NCBI RefSeq assembly: GCF_030380735.1
Contig: NZ_JAUDRZ010000001.1
Location: 1-64,000 of the forward strand
From: Rhizobium sp. S152
Lineage (GTDB): Bacteria > Pseudomonadota > Alphaproteobacteria > Rhizobiales > Rhizobiaceae
Length of the DNA: 64,000 bases
Direction: 5' to 3'
Positions 56,505 to 64,000 of the stretch are shown piece after piece. Under the pieces are notes generated by a model. That model worked only from the letters and a program-made list of their open reading frames with translations. It did no database searches and had not been told where the DNA came from. Made by a program: the position numbers and the translations under genes. Position 1 is the stretch's first letter; every line of letters starts with the position of its first letter.

Positions 56505-57389
56505 TTATTCATTTGCCCTTTTACGAATCAAACCCTCCTGGGCGACCGACGCAATCAGGACACCGCCTCGCGTAAAGAGACTACCGCGTGTCAGACCTCG
56601 CGCGCCGGATGCGGACGGACTGTCCTGCGTATAGAGCAGCCAGTCATCGAGCCGGGTCGGGCGGTGGAACCACATCGAGTGATCGAGGCTCGCCACCTGG
56701 ATCGTCTGATCGAAGATCGACGTGCCGTGCGGATAGAGCGACGTGTCGAGCAGCGTCATGTCGGAGAGATAGGCGAGCACCGACGCCTGGCAGTAGCGAT
56801 CGTCGGGCACCGGCCCGTTGGCGCGCACCCAGATATGCTGAACCGGATCGAGTTTCTTGTCGGAGAAATAGTGCGTCAGCGACACCGGCCGGATCTCGAT
56901 CGGCCGCTCGCGCCCCCAATATTTGCGGATCGCTTCCGGCGCGTTGGCGAGATAGCGCTTGGCGATCTCGCGCTCGTCCATCAACGTCTCGGGCGCGGGT
57001 ACGTCGGGCATGACGATCTGGTGCTCGAAGCCGGGCTCCTCGATCTGGAAGGACGCCGACAGCGCGAAGATCGCCTTGCCGTGCTGGATGGCGACGACGC
57101 GGCGGGTGTTGAAGCTGGAGCCGTCGCGAATGTGCTCGACCTGGTAGACGATCGGGACCGAGGGATCGCCGGGCCGCATAAAATAGGCGTGCAGCGAGTG
57201 CACAAGCCGTTCGCGCTCCACCGTCCGCTGCGCCGCCATCAGCGCCTGGGCGATCACCTGGCCGCCGAAAACCCGCTGCCAGCCGACCTGAGGGCTGCGC
57301 CCGCGAAAGATGTCGACCTCGATCGGCTCGAGATCAAGCGTCGAGAGCAGGGTTTCCATCGCGGTCGGATTTTCGGGGGCGCGCGTCAT
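56505..57389 (-). CDS. tesB: Acyl-CoA thioesterase II
   Basis: A 294-residue double hot-dog thioesterase that hydrolyses medium and long acyl-CoA. The first hot dog is around FRGRSPQVGWQRVFGGQV (about residues 29-46), with GQVIAQAL conserved; the second contains LAYLSDM and the catalytic-type Asp in ASLDHSMWFHR near 243-253, ending TRGSLFTRGGVLIASVAQE. ATG 57389 follows CCGGAG. It lies divergent from the UbiH-like gene; its 3' side is an AT-rich gap before glnK. Confidence 0.94.
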   Translation of the reverse strand: MTRAPENPTAMETLLSTLDLEPIEVDIFRGRSPQVGWQRVFGGQVIAQALMAAQRTVERERLVHSLHAYFMRPGDPSVPIVYQVEHIRDGSSFNTRRVVAIQHGKAIFALSASFQIEEPGFEHQIVMPDVPAPETLMDEREIAKRYLANAPEAIRKYWGRERPIEIRPVSLTHYFSDKKLDPVQHIWVRANGPVPDDRYCQASVLAYLSDMTLLDTSLYPHGTSIFDQTIQVASLDHSMWFHRPTRLDDWLLYTQDSPSASGARGLTRGSLFTRGGVLIASVAQEGLIRKRANE

Positions 57390-57475
57390 TTTGTACAACT
57401 CCGGACAGTAGGAAGTGCGGTGGCGATGATCTATATAGATCAACACGATATTCTAAAAGAACGGAACTGGATGCT

Positions 57476-58690
57476 ATGCACGACATGCTGGTTGTAGGGG
57501 CGGGTTATGTAGGACTTTCCGCTGCCGTCGCCGTCAAGCAGGCGGCGCCGCGTCTCGATGTCGTGGTGGTCGAAGCAGCGCCTGCGGGCGTCTGGCAAAA
57601 GGATATGCGCGCCTCCGCGATCATCGCCGCCGCCACCAGCATGCTCGATGTTTTCGGCATCTGGAAGGAAATCGAACCCGAGGCGCAGCCGATCACCCGC
57701 ATGATCGTCACCGATTCGAAGACCTCCGATCCCGTTCGCCCCGTCTTCCTGACCTTCGACGGTGAAGTGAAGGACGGCCAGCCCTTCGCGCATATGGTGC
57801 CGAACCTCGCCTTGGTGCGCGCGCTGCGCGGCGCCTGCGAGCGCCTTGGCATCGAGATCCGCCACGGCCTCGGCGCCACCGGCCTGAAGACTCTGGACAC
57901 CCATGCCGAAGTCACGCTCTCCGACGGCAGCGCCATCGAAACCCGCCTCGTCGTCGCCTGCGACGGCGTGCGCTCGCATCTGCGCGATCTCGCCGGCATC
58001 AAGACGGTGAGCTGGAACTACGGCCAGTCGGGCATCGTCACCACGGTCGAGCACGAGCGCCCGCACCATGGCTGCGCCGAGGAGCACTTCCTGCCATCGG
58101 GCCCGTTCGCCATCCTGCCGCTTCCCGGAAACCGCTCGTCGCTGGTCTGGACGGAGAGGACACATGACGCCGATCGGCTGGTCGCCTCCGACGACCTGAT
58201 CTTTGAGGAGGAACTGGAACGCCGCTTCGGCCACAAGCTGGGCACGCTGAAGGTCGTCGGCCCCAAGCGCGCCTTTCCGCTCGGCCTGACGCTCGCTCGC
58301 GCCTTCGTGGCGCCGCGCATAGCCCTTGCCGGCGATGCGGCGCACGGCATCCACCCGATCTCGGGTCAGGGCCTCAACCTCGGCTTCAAGGATGTGGCGG
58401 CACTGGCCGAAACCATCGTCGAAGCCGATCGCCTCGGCCTCGATATCGGCTCGATCAACATTCTCGAGCGCTACCAAGCCTGGCGCCGCTTTGACACCTT
58501 CCGCATGGGCGTGACGACGGACGTGCTGAACCGGCTGTTCTCCAACGACATCGCGCCGATCCGCATCGCCCGCGACTTCGGACTCGGTATCGTCGAGCGT
58601 CTGCCTGGCCTGAAATCCTATTTCATCGGCCAGGCGGCCGGCACCACGGCGAAGGAAAACCCGCGCCTGCTGGCGGGCGAGACGATTTGA
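57476..58690 (+). CDS. UbiH/UbiL-type FAD-dependent ubiquinone biosynthesis hydroxylase
   Basis: A 404-residue flavoprotein monooxygenase of the UbiH/COQ6 family. The dinucleotide-binding motif VVGAGYVGLSAA is at residues 6-17, the DG motif in ACDGVRSHLRDLAG near 161-174, and GDAAHGIHPISGQGLNLG near 285-302 closes the FAD site. It likely hydroxylates a ubiquinone ring position; alphaproteobacteria use UbiL-type enzymes for more than one position, so the exact name is left open. A palindromic GATCTATATAGATC at 57427-57440 supplies a -10 for both this gene and tesB. Confidence 0.9.
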   Translation: MHDMLVVGAGYVGLSAAVAVKQAAPRLDVVVVEAAPAGVWQKDMRASAIIAAATSMLDVFGIWKEIEPEAQPITRMIVTDSKTSDPVRPVFLTFDGEVKDGQPFAHMVPNLALVRALRGACERLGIEIRHGLGATGLKTLDTHAEVTLSDGSAIETRLVVACDGVRSHLRDLAGIKTVSWNYGQSGIVTTVEHERPHHGCAEEHFLPSGPFAILPLPGNRSSLVWTERTHDADRLVASDDLIFEEELERRFGHKLGTLKVVGPKRAFPLGLTLARAFVAPRIALAGDAAHGIHPISGQGLNLGFKDVAALAETIVEADRLGLDIGSINILERYQAWRRFDTFRMGVTTDVLNRLFSNDIAPIRIARDFGLGIVERLPGLKSYFIGQAAGTTAKENPRLLAGETI

Positions 58691-58699
58691 CCGTTTCGG

Positions 58700-58888
58700 T
58701 CAGTCCTCGATCTCGCGCGCCTCGGACACAAGCATGATGGGAATGCCGTCGCGGATCGGATAGGCGAGCTTTGCCTTTTCGGAGACGAGTTCGTTCTGTT
58801 CGCGGCTATAGACGAGCCGGCCCTTGGTGAGCGGGCAGACCAGAAGTTCGAGAAGCTTGGGATCGACGCGGCTGAGTTTTTCGTCCAT
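58700..58888 (-). CDS. Trm112/UPF0434 family small protein
   Basis: A 62-residue Trm112-like protein. The core reads [17 protein letters not shown], then [14 protein letters not shown] near the C terminus. Only one cysteine of the zinc knuckle (LLVCPLTKG) is kept, as in most UPF0434 proteins. In bacteria these act as small partner or chaperone-like proteins for methyltransferases; the partner here is unknown. ATG 58888 gives [11 protein letters not shown]. It lies ten bases after the Lon-N gene and is probably translated with it. Confidence 0.88.
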   Translation of the reverse strand: MDEKLSRVDPKLLELLVCPLTKGRLVYSREQNELVSEKAKLAYPIRDGIPIMLVSEAREIED

Positions 58889-58898
58889 GCGCGAGAGC

Positions 58899-59558
58899 TT
58901 ACTGCAAGACGGTGTCGGAGTCACCAAAGACGCGCGCCAGAACGATCTCGGTGATCGCGATCAGCGTTTCAGCCCGCGTCTTCAAATCTGGAGCCTCCAG
59001 CAGCGCCTGCTTTTCGGCGGGACCGAAGGGCGACATCATCGCAAGCGAATTGACGAGCGTCAGATTGCTGGCGCGCTCGACGCTTTCCCAGTCCGCTTCC
59101 AGTTTGTTGGCGTCGAGATAGGCCTTGAAAGCCGAGAGCAGTGCTGCCCGGTCGACCGTTTCCTCTTCGTCCCGCGCCGATAGGTCGGCAATGAAGGGTG
59201 CGATGCGGAAAGTGCGGAAGGGGCTGTGCGTCTCTTTCTCGTCCAGCAGACGGAAGCGGCAGATGCCGGTCAGCGAGACGATGTAGCGACCGTCGCCGGT
59301 CTCCTGGAACGAGGTGATGCGGCCGAGGCAGCCGACCGGCGCCAGATTGGTCTCGTCCTGCTCGCCGAGCGCCGGCTGCACCATGCCTATCAGGCGGTTG
59401 CCGGCCATGGCATTGTCGAACATGGTGAGATAGCGCGGCTCGAAAACATTCAGCGGCAACTGTCCTGTCGGCAGCAGAAGCGCGCCGGTCAGGGGAAAAA
59501 CGGCGACCGTGTCGGGCAGGTCGCCAGGCTTGAGATATCGTGCATTGCCCACTTGCAT
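58899..59558 (-). CDS. LON peptidase substrate-binding (N) domain protein
   Basis: A 219-residue protein consisting of the Lon N-terminal (LAN) domain without ATPase or protease. Hallmarks are [27 protein letters not shown] near residues 17-40 (partly quoted as [19 protein letters not shown]) and [19 protein letters not shown] near 78-96. It may act as a substrate-binding adaptor; a protease partner is not known. Start ATG 59558 ([13 protein letters not shown]) or 59567. Downstream of cnoX and upstream of the Trm112-like gene on the same strand. Confidence 0.9.
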   Translation of the reverse strand: MQVGNARYLKPGDLPDTVAVFPLTGALLLPTGQLPLNVFEPRYLTMFDNAMAGNRLIGMVQPALGEQDETNLAPVGCLGRITSFQETGDGRYIVSLTGICRFRLLDEKETHSPFRTFRIAPFIADLSARDEEETVDRAALLSAFKAYLDANKLEADWESVERASNLTLVNSLAMMSPFGPAEKQALLEAPDLKTRAETLIAITEIVLARVFGDSDTVLQ

Positions 59559-59657
59559 AGAGGCCATTCCCGCATATTTGGCCGGCGCAACACCACGCTC
59601 CGGCACTAACGGGAATGTGGTGCCCGGCACCGAAAACGCAAGGGCATTGCCCGAAAC

Positions 59658-60629
59658 TTAGGAGAACAGCAGCGCCGAAAGCTTGCGCCGCCCCGAAACG
59701 CTGGCCGGATCCTTGAAGCCCCAGACCTCGAAGAACTGCAGGAGCTGACGGCGCGCGCCGTCGTCGTCGAAGGTCCGGTCCTTGCGCATGATATAGAGCA
59801 GATGCTCGGCCGCCTCTTCGCGGTTTCCTTCGACGTTACGGATCTTGGCGAGCTTCATGCGCGCTTCGTGATCATCCGGATTGCGCGCAAGCTCGTGCTC
59901 GAGCGCCACGGGATCGCCAAGCTTGCGGGCTTCCTCGATCTGCTCCAGCTTCTTGACCACCGCCTGGATCGCCGGATCCTTGGCCATCTCTTCCGGCAGA
60001 TCGGCCAGCGCCTCGCGGGCGCGCTCGTGCTGGTTGGCCGCGATCATGCAATTGGCCATGCCGGCAAGCGCCTTTGCATTATCAGGATCGGCCTGCATGA
60101 CGGCGCCGTAGAGCTGCGCGGCACCATTGACGTCACCGCTCGCGATCAGGCCGTCGGCCTCGGCGAGCGCGGCTTCGATTTCGGCCGCCTGATCGGCGCC
60201 GGCGGGACCGGCGATGCGATCGATGAACTCGCGGATCTGGCTTTCCGGCACAGCGCCCATGAAGCCATCGGCCGGGCGGCCGCCGACGAAGGCGATGACG
60301 GCGGGGATCGACTGGATGCCGAGCTGACCGGCAATCGACGGATGGTCGTCGATATTCATCTTCACCAGCTTGACGCGGCCCTGGGCTTCGTTGACCACCT
60401 TTTCGATGACGGGCGTCAGCTGCTTGCACGGACCGCACCAGGGTGCCCAGAAATCGACCAGCACCGGCTGGTTACGCGATTCCTCGATGACATCCTTGGC
60501 AAAGGTGGCGGTGGTCGTATCCTTGATCAGACCGCCGGCCGGGGGAGCCGCGGCAGGCGCCGCGCCATAGCTCGCCGTTGCCGACATCTGGCCGAAGGAG
60601 TTGCTGTAAGGATTGTCGTTGCCGCTCAT
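59658..60629 (-). CDS. cnoX: Thioredoxin/TPR co-chaperone CnoX (YbbN)
   Basis: A 323-residue cytoplasmic protein. The N-terminal thioredoxin domain (about 35-140) has the active site WCGPC near residues 65-69, unlike E. coli CnoX, which lacks a redox-active CxxC; the C-terminal half (about 145-320) has TPR-like helices (AAEIEAALAEADGLI, then ANQHERAREALADLPEE). CnoX-type proteins hand substrates to GroEL/ES and DnaK during oxidative stress. ATG 60629 follows GGGAGATATCC. It heads the run cnoX, Lon-N, Trm112-like. Confidence 0.93.
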   Translation of the reverse strand: MSGNDNPYSNSFGQMSATASYGAAPAAAPPAGGLIKDTTTATFAKDVIEESRNQPVLVDFWAPWCGPCKQLTPVIEKVVNEAQGRVKLVKMNIDDHPSIAGQLGIQSIPAVIAFVGGRPADGFMGAVPESQIREFIDRIAGPAGADQAAEIEAALAEADGLIASGDVNGAAQLYGAVMQADPDNAKALAGMANCMIAANQHERAREALADLPEEMAKDPAIQAVVKKLEQIEEARKLGDPVALEHELARNPDDHEARMKLAKIRNVEGNREEAAEHLLYIMRKDRTFDDDGARRQLLQFFEVWGFKDPASVSGRRKLSALLFS

Positions 60630-60681
60630 GGATATCTCCCGTCGCCGGTCAACCGGCTTTATCTTCCGCTAAAATCGTATG

Positions 60682-61191
60682 TCAGGACGTCACTTTCAAG
60701 ACAAGCGGCTTGTGCCCGGTCGCTTCCATGAAACGAACGAGATCGGAGCTCGAAATCGAGGTCGTGGCGTCGTTGGACAAAGGGTGGCAGTTGATGATCT
60801 CGTCGCGCATCAGGTCCGCGTCGAGCACGAAGGTGACGTTGTGGCCGCCATCGTTGATCGCGCCGAAAGCCGTGACCGAGCCGGGAATGACGCCGAGATA
60901 CTCCATCAGTTTTTCCGGCTTGCCGAACGACACCTTGCTCGCCGCGCCGATCAGCGTGTGCACCGTCTTCAGATCGACCGTGGCATTTTCCTCAACCGTC
61001 AGCAGGAAGAACTGATCCTTCTTGTCCTTCACGAAGAGGTTCTTCGTATGCCCGCCGGGGATTTCGTCGCGCAGCGAAACCGATTCGGCGACGGTAAAGA
61101 CCGGAGCGTGATCCTTTGTCGTGTGCTTGATTCCCAGCCCATCGAGAAAGGCAAACAGCTCGTCACGGGTCTTCGGCGTCGTTTCGGTCAT
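60682..61191 (-). CDS. Prolyl-tRNA editing protein, ProXp/YbaK-like
   Basis: A 169-residue trans-editing domain that hydrolyses misacylated tRNA (ProX family: Ala-tRNA-Pro). The fold signature is KTKDHAPVFTVAES near residues 24-37 (partly), GHTKNLFVKDKK near 47-58 and GVIPGSVTAFGAINDG near 98-113. Free-standing INS-like domains of this type are common in rhizobia. The ATG at 61191 is chosen; 61203 is also possible and both ribosome sites are weak. It is divergent from the tRNA-Gly gene. Confidence 0.88.
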   Translation of the reverse strand: MTETTPKTRDELFAFLDGLGIKHTTKDHAPVFTVAESVSLRDEIPGGHTKNLFVKDKKDQFFLLTVEENATVDLKTVHTLIGAASKVSFGKPEKLMEYLGVIPGSVTAFGAINDGGHNVTFVLDADLMRDEIINCHPLSNDATTSISSSDLVRFMEATGHKPLVLKVTS

Positions 61192-61349
61192 CTCGGAATC
61201 CATTGGCGTGAGAAAATGTGGCCCTTGATTAAGTCCCATGCCCCGCTTTTGCAATCTTTCCGAACGACGCTTTTCCCTGCATTTGCGGGCCATTTCATCG
61301 GCCCGCCGGACGCCTCCGAATTTTTCTTCGACTTTCCGTCATTTCCCTG

Positions 61350-61378
61350 TTGCATTTGAAAATCACTTGGGCGATATA
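61350..61378 (+). promoter_or_regulatory. Sigma-70 promoter of tRNA-Gly
   Basis: TTGCAT at 61350-61355 and GATATA at 61373-61378 are spaced by 17 bases. Transcription would start near 61385, about 57 bases before the tRNA. The pair resembles the rhizobial CTTGAC-N17-CTATAT consensus only in part. Confidence 0.55.
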
Positions 61379-61441
61379 GCGCCCGTCGCCGCAAGGTGGC
61401 GCCCACGGTCCTCACAACTACCCCGGACCGGTGCGGATTGA

Positions 61442-61516
61442 GCGGGTGTAGCTCAGGGGTAGAGCACAACCTTGCCAAGGTTGGGGTCGAGGGTTCGAAT
61501 CCCTTCGCCCGCTCCA
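61442..61516 (+). tRNA. tRNA-Gly (anticodon GCC)
   Basis: A 75-base cloverleaf including an encoded CCA. The acceptor stem GCGGGTG pairs with CGCCCGC (one G-T), the anticodon stem CAACC/GGTTG closes loop TTGCCAA with anticodon GCC, and the T arm is GGGTTCGAATCCC with its neighbours. A promoter lies upstream and a hairpin terminator downstream. Confidence 0.97.
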
Positions 61517-61543
61517 GTTTTCTTAAATAATTCAGATGATTAC

Positions 61544-61568
61544 AGGCTCGGTTATCCGGGCCTTTTAT
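61544..61568 (+). terminator. Terminator of tRNA-Gly
   Basis: AGGCTCGG pairs with CCGGGCCT (one G-T) around a TTAT loop and is followed by TTTATC. It lies 28 bases past the CCA end of the tRNA. The remainder of the gap to 61813 has no gene I trust; a GCCGCCC/GGGCGGC hairpin at 61779-61803 lies near its right end and may terminate the HTH gene. Confidence 0.7.
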
Positions 61569-61813
61569 CATTTGTGATACATGGAGCCGTGCGTTACGCG
61601 GCAAAAATTATCGGGCACAGCGAAATCAGCTTGCCGCACCGCGGCCGTGACTATTATGGCAGATGTTGGTGACACCAAGCTGGCTCTGACGAATGCGAAG
61701 GATCGCCTCGGAACGTATAGGCCGACTGCCTTCGCTCTGAAGAGTAAAGCTTACGAGAGTTCGAGGATCAAGAGGCGCCGCCCACCACATACAAGGCGGG
61801 CGGCTAAACCACT

Positions 61814-62002
61814 TCAGTGCTGAGTTTGCTTCTTCGCGATCTGTTCTGAACCCAAATGGGCTTTTCCCTTCAAGATCTCGTTGACGCGACCCTGATTAAC
61901 GCCATAGCTGGCGGCGATTTGGTGCTGGTATTCGCCATTCCAACGGCGCAACCAGACCTGCACGGCGTCTTCAAACGAAAATCTGTAGTTCGTATGCTTC
62001 AT
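61814..62002 (-). CDS. Small helix-turn-helix protein
   Basis: A 62-residue protein. Residues about 22-48 form a helix-turn-helix of the sigma-70 region 4/GcrA-like type: HQIAASYGVNQGRVNEILKG. The N-terminal part (YRFSFEDAVQVWLRRWNGEY) is a helix that could mediate dimer or polymerase contact. The composition and small size recall accessory, phage-derived regulators in rhizobia. The ribosome site is weak. It is divergent from a candidate small RNA whose promoter starts 32 bases away, so it may regulate that RNA. Function unknown. Confidence 0.75.
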   Translation of the reverse strand: MKHTNYRFSFEDAVQVWLRRWNGEYQHQIAASYGVNQGRVNEILKGKAHLGSEQIAKKQTQH

Positions 62003-62033
62003 CGTTTAGGACCTTATACAGCCCCCGCCCGAC

Positions 62034-62061
62034 TTGACAGATTACCCACTCCGCGTATGTT
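62034..62061 (+). promoter_or_regulatory. Strong sigma-70 promoter of a candidate small RNA
   Basis: CTTGACA (TTGACA at 62034-62039) and TATGTT (62056-62061) are spaced by 16 bases and match the rhizobial CTTGAC/CTATAT consensus well. Only about 55 bases separate the -10 from a downstream terminator, so the transcript is short and non-coding. Confidence 0.6.
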
Positions 62062-62068
62062 CGGAGCC

Positions 62069-62142
62069 GTTAAGGGGATCTGTAAGCCGACCAAGGTTTT
62101 TACAGTTTCAACACGGAGCCGGGGTTGCAGCCCCGGCTTTTG
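62069..62142 (+). ncRNA. Candidate small RNA (about 74 nt)
   Basis: From the predicted start near 62069 to the T-run after 62138 the RNA would fold a first stem-loop CTGTAA/TTACAG (62080-62105) and a terminator AGCCGGGG/CCCCGGCT with loop TTGCAG (62117-62138) followed by TTTT-rich sequence. There is no open frame of interest. The promoter, two stems and terminator in one compact block suggest a trans-acting sRNA. I cannot assign it to a known alphaproteobacterial family. Confidence 0.5.
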
Positions 62143-62483
62143 TGTTCATTCGCCAGACAATCCAGCCGAACGATCAATATAAAGTTTAAAACATCCGATT
62201 CCGTCAAGGGGCAGGAACGGCGCGCGCTGTGGAGCAACACAGCATTTTAAAGCCCTGCTAGAAATAAAGAAATTATTTTCCACATGATTTTGCTTTGGAA
62301 TCAGCGCGTTGCAAGAAACCGCTTTAACATCTTGTTAATGCTTGGCTAAGCGGTGAATTGCGGGGATAAGCGGTGAATTACATCAGCGAAGGCAAGCAGA
62401 TTGTTAGTGCCTCCGACAACTCAACCCGAATCGGCTACTTCGATCTTACTGAAAGCCTCTAATCAATCACGCCGTGTCCCTCC
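62143..62483. other. AT-richer intergenic with CtrA-like box and short direct repeat
   Basis: A 341-base gap before the convergent Ldh2-family gene. It contains GAATC (62298-62302), TTAA-N7-TTAA (62324-62338: TTAA CATCTTG TTAA), a TTTTCCACA near-match to a DnaA box (62274-62282) and TAAGCGGTGAATT twice in tandem (62347-62359 and 62367-62379). A 29-codon GTG frame (62373-62462) is the only open frame and has a weak ribosome site. No recognised gene. Confidence 0.45.
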
Positions 62484-63536
62484 TCACACCATCCCCACCC
62501 CCAGCCGCTCCGCATGCGGCTTAAGCGATGCCATGATCGCCGGGTGCAGCACCACGCCGTCTCTCTCCGCCTGCCGCTTCCGCGCCAGGCCGTTTTCGCC
62601 GGGCAGCCGGACGCGGGTGACGCCGGGGCGGGGTGGGTTGGCGTGGCAGGCGTCGGTAAGCCAGCCGGTCTGGCGCAGGAACGCCTCGCGCCCACCGAAG
62701 GCGTCCGGGTCGAAGACCTGGATGGTGACGGCGGCGTTGGTGCCCTTGAGGCCATCGGCGCGGCCGAGGCCGGAAAGCCCCTGCGTGAACGCCTCGACAT
62801 GCAGTGCCATGCCGTAGCCCTTCTGCCCGTGATCGAGCCCGCCGGCCGGCAGCAGAGTGCCGCCGCGCTCGATGACACCAGGATCGCGGCTCGGTTCGCC
62901 ATGCTCGTCCAGCAGCCAATCGTGATCATAGTGGCGCCCCTCGCGCAGCAGCCGCTGCGCCATGTTGACCGTCGTGATCGAGGCGCTGATGTCGATGAGG
63001 ATGGGATCGCCCGGCGTCGGGATGCCGTGGGCGACGGGATTGGGCGTATAGATGCCCCGCGTGCCGCCGAAGGGCGCCACCTGCGCGCCGGACGGGCTGG
63101 AACTTGCGATGCTCACCATATAGCCGCGATCCGTCGCGATGGTGAGATAGGCCGCCAGGCAGCCGATATGGTGGCTATCGCCGATGGTGACAGTCGCCGT
63201 GCCAAAGGTTTCCGCCCGCGCGCAGGCGAGCTTCACCGCTTCAGATGTCAGCCATGCGCCGGGCAGTCGCTGGCCGTGCCAGGCAATCGCCGGGCCGCGG
63301 TCCGAGACGACCTCGGGCGCGCCCTTGCCCTTCATCACCCCATCGGCGATGCTATGCAGATACCAGCCGGCGAGCGCCAGACCGTGCGTGGTATGTCCGA
63401 GCAAATCCGCCTCGACCAGATACTGCGCGACGGCGGCGGCTTTCTCCTCCTCCAGCCCTGCGGCGGAAAACAGCGACTTCGCGAAGGCGCGCAACGCCTC
63501 CGGCCGGTATGGGTGGGTGTCAGGCGTTTCGCCCAT
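62484..63536 (-). CDS. Malate/L-lactate dehydrogenase (Ldh2/MDH2) family oxidoreductase
   Basis: A 350-residue NAD(P)-dependent dehydrogenase of the Ldh2/YlbC/ComC fold, unrelated to classical Rossmann dehydrogenases. Hallmarks: ADLLGHTTHGLALAG near residues 43-57, with His at the catalytic place; GDSHHIGCLAAY near 118-129; and the YTPNPVAHGIPT segment near 162-173. Relatives act on malate, sulfolactate, ureidoglycolate or 2,3-diketogulonate; the substrate here is unknown. The next gene on this strand is a 2-hydroxyacid dehydrogenase 47 bases upstream, so the pair probably forms part of one catabolic operon. Confidence 0.92.
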   Translation of the reverse strand: MGETPDTHPYRPEALRAFAKSLFSAAGLEEEKAAAVAQYLVEADLLGHTTHGLALAGWYLHSIADGVMKGKGAPEVVSDRGPAIAWHGQRLPGAWLTSEAVKLACARAETFGTATVTIGDSHHIGCLAAYLTIATDRGYMVSIASSSPSGAQVAPFGGTRGIYTPNPVAHGIPTPGDPILIDISASITTVNMAQRLLREGRHYDHDWLLDEHGEPSRDPGVIERGGTLLPAGGLDHGQKGYGMALHVEAFTQGLSGLGRADGLKGTNAAVTIQVFDPDAFGGREAFLRQTGWLTDACHANPPRPGVTRVRLPGENGLARKRQAERDGVVLHPAIMASLKPHAERLGVGMV

Positions 63537-63583
63537 CGGATATCTCCCTTGGATCGGGCCGGCCTTGTCGGCGACCCCTGTGG

Positions 63584-64000
63584 TCAGCGGGCGAGGAAGC
63601 GCGGCGCCGGCGTCTCGCCCTTGAAAATCGCAAGCACCTGCTCGGCCGACATGACCGAGACGGCGCGCTTGGCATCGAGTGTCACGCCCGCCACATGCGG
63701 GGTCACCAGCGTGTTCGAGAGGTGGACGAGCGGATTGTCGATGCCGGGCGGCTCCATCGCGAAGCTGTCGAGCCCGGCGGCGGCGATATGTCCGTCTTCC
63801 AGCGCCGAGACCAGCGCCCTCTCCTCCACCACTTCGCCGCGCGCTGTATTGATGAGCAGCGCCCCCGGCTTCATCATGCGGATGCGCCTGCCGTCGATGA
63901 GGTTGACGGTCTCGGGCGTCAGCGGACAGTGCAGGCTGACGATATCGGCTTTTCCGAGAAGCGCATCGAGATCGATGTCGCGCGTGACGCCATCGGCAAA
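63584..64000 (-). CDS. D-isomer-specific 2-hydroxyacid dehydrogenase, C-terminal part (cut by window edge)
   Basis: The last 138 residues of a 2-hydroxyacid (3-phosphoglycerate-type) dehydrogenase; the reading frame continues past the right edge. Visible are SLHCPLTPET (start of the second half of the NAD domain), the LINTARGEVVEE segment with the catalytic Arg, the LDSFAMEPP segment with the catalytic Glu, and TPHVAGVTLDAKR with the catalytic His. The residue order is normal. Start and cofactor motif lie outside the window. It is followed by the Ldh2-family gene on the same strand. Confidence 0.93.
   Translation of the reverse strand, partial: FADGVTRDIDLDALLGKADIVSLHCPLTPETVNLIDGRRIRMMKPGALLINTARGEVVEERALVSALEDGHIAAAGLDSFAMEPPGIDNPLVHLSNTLVTPHVAGVTLDAKRAVSVMSAEQVLAIFKGETPAPRFLAR

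Noticed and set aside
61188..61604. 138-codon minus-strand frame covering the tRNA-Gly
   Set aside because: It runs through a certain tRNA gene and has no domain.
62373..62462. 29-codon GTG frame (N-Y-I-S-E-G-K ... G-Y-F-D-L-T-E-S-L)
   Set aside because: Protein-like in appearance, but short, GTG-started, weak ribosome site, and made partly of a direct repeat; no support beyond the frame.
62143..62483. Chromosome origin because of CtrA-like, GANTC and DnaA-like motifs
   Set aside because: Only one imperfect DnaA box, no hemE or other oriC neighbours, and small size.

Overview
The window is a gene-dense, GC-rich stretch of chromosome, most likely from the Rhizobiaceae (Rhizobium/Agrobacterium/Ensifer group). 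The evidence is the set of proteins and their order: UPF0314/DUF2585 beside ispZ-ftsY-mtaB-dapF, acnA divergent from ccmABCD-ccmG, a CenR-type regulator, an IalB-family protein, DUF2794, glnK-amtB, and bL19 and bS16 with Ala-rich tails. Families of GC-rich palindromic repeats of the kind rhizobia carry fill many gaps. I see no plasmid, prophage, transposase or CRISPR genes, so this looks like core chromosome with some accessory insertions.

Layout. 0.4-7.1 kb: Bax-inhibitor-like membrane protein, YbbP/YbbA exporter divergent from a TesA-like esterase, thpR, LMW phosphatase, phhB, DUF1232. 7.2-13.1 kb: orphan ECF sigma factor, IalB protein, rlmN with a tiny leader ORF, and a TrpXYZ-like ABC system. 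13.1-19.0 kb: LysE exporter, SDR, two tandem ParD-like genes with no toxin, argG, GNAT acetyltransferase, DUF2794, DUF1223. 19.3-25.5 kb: acnA and the cytochrome c maturation operon ccmABCD-ccmG, split by repeats. 25.7-33.2 kb: dapF-mtaB-ftsY-ispZ-UPF0314 operon, SixA-like phosphatase, leuC. 33.2-44.4 kb: the conserved translation/secretion block ffh-aroQ-rpsP-rimM-trmD plus rplS, interrupted by transporters, an SDR/LysR pair and repeats. 44.7-50.7 kb: MBL hydrolase, lipoprotein, aldo/keto reductase, L,D-transpeptidase, cenR with a cyclic-nucleotide-binding partner, xthA. 50.8-61.2 kb: lolA, ftsK, glnK-amtB, tesB, UbiH-like hydroxylase, Trm112-like, Lon-N protein, thioredoxin/TPR cnoX, prolyl-tRNA editing protein. 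61.4-64.0 kb: tRNA-Gly, a small HTH gene divergent from a candidate small RNA, an Ldh2-family dehydrogenase, and a truncated 2-hydroxyacid dehydrogenase at the edge.

Functional themes. Protein targeting and envelope assembly (ffh, ftsY, lolA, ispZ, ftsK, L,D-transpeptidase), translation and RNA modification (rlmN, mtaB, trmD, rimM, rpsP, rplS, prolyl-tRNA editing), cytochrome c biogenesis, amino-acid biosynthesis (argG, leuC, dapF, chorismate mutase) and nitrogen control (glnK-amtB behind a sigma-54-like promoter). No complete new multi-gene system is evident. The most unusual signals are small: a 195-bp inverted-repeat element in frame inside ftsY, a synonymous-only duplicate of the lolA 3' end, a 7-codon leader ORF abutting rlmN, a small-RNA/HTH module next to tRNA-Gly, tandem antitoxin-like genes without toxin, a CtrA-type box in front of ftsK, and an SDR with a replaced catalytic YxxxK motif.
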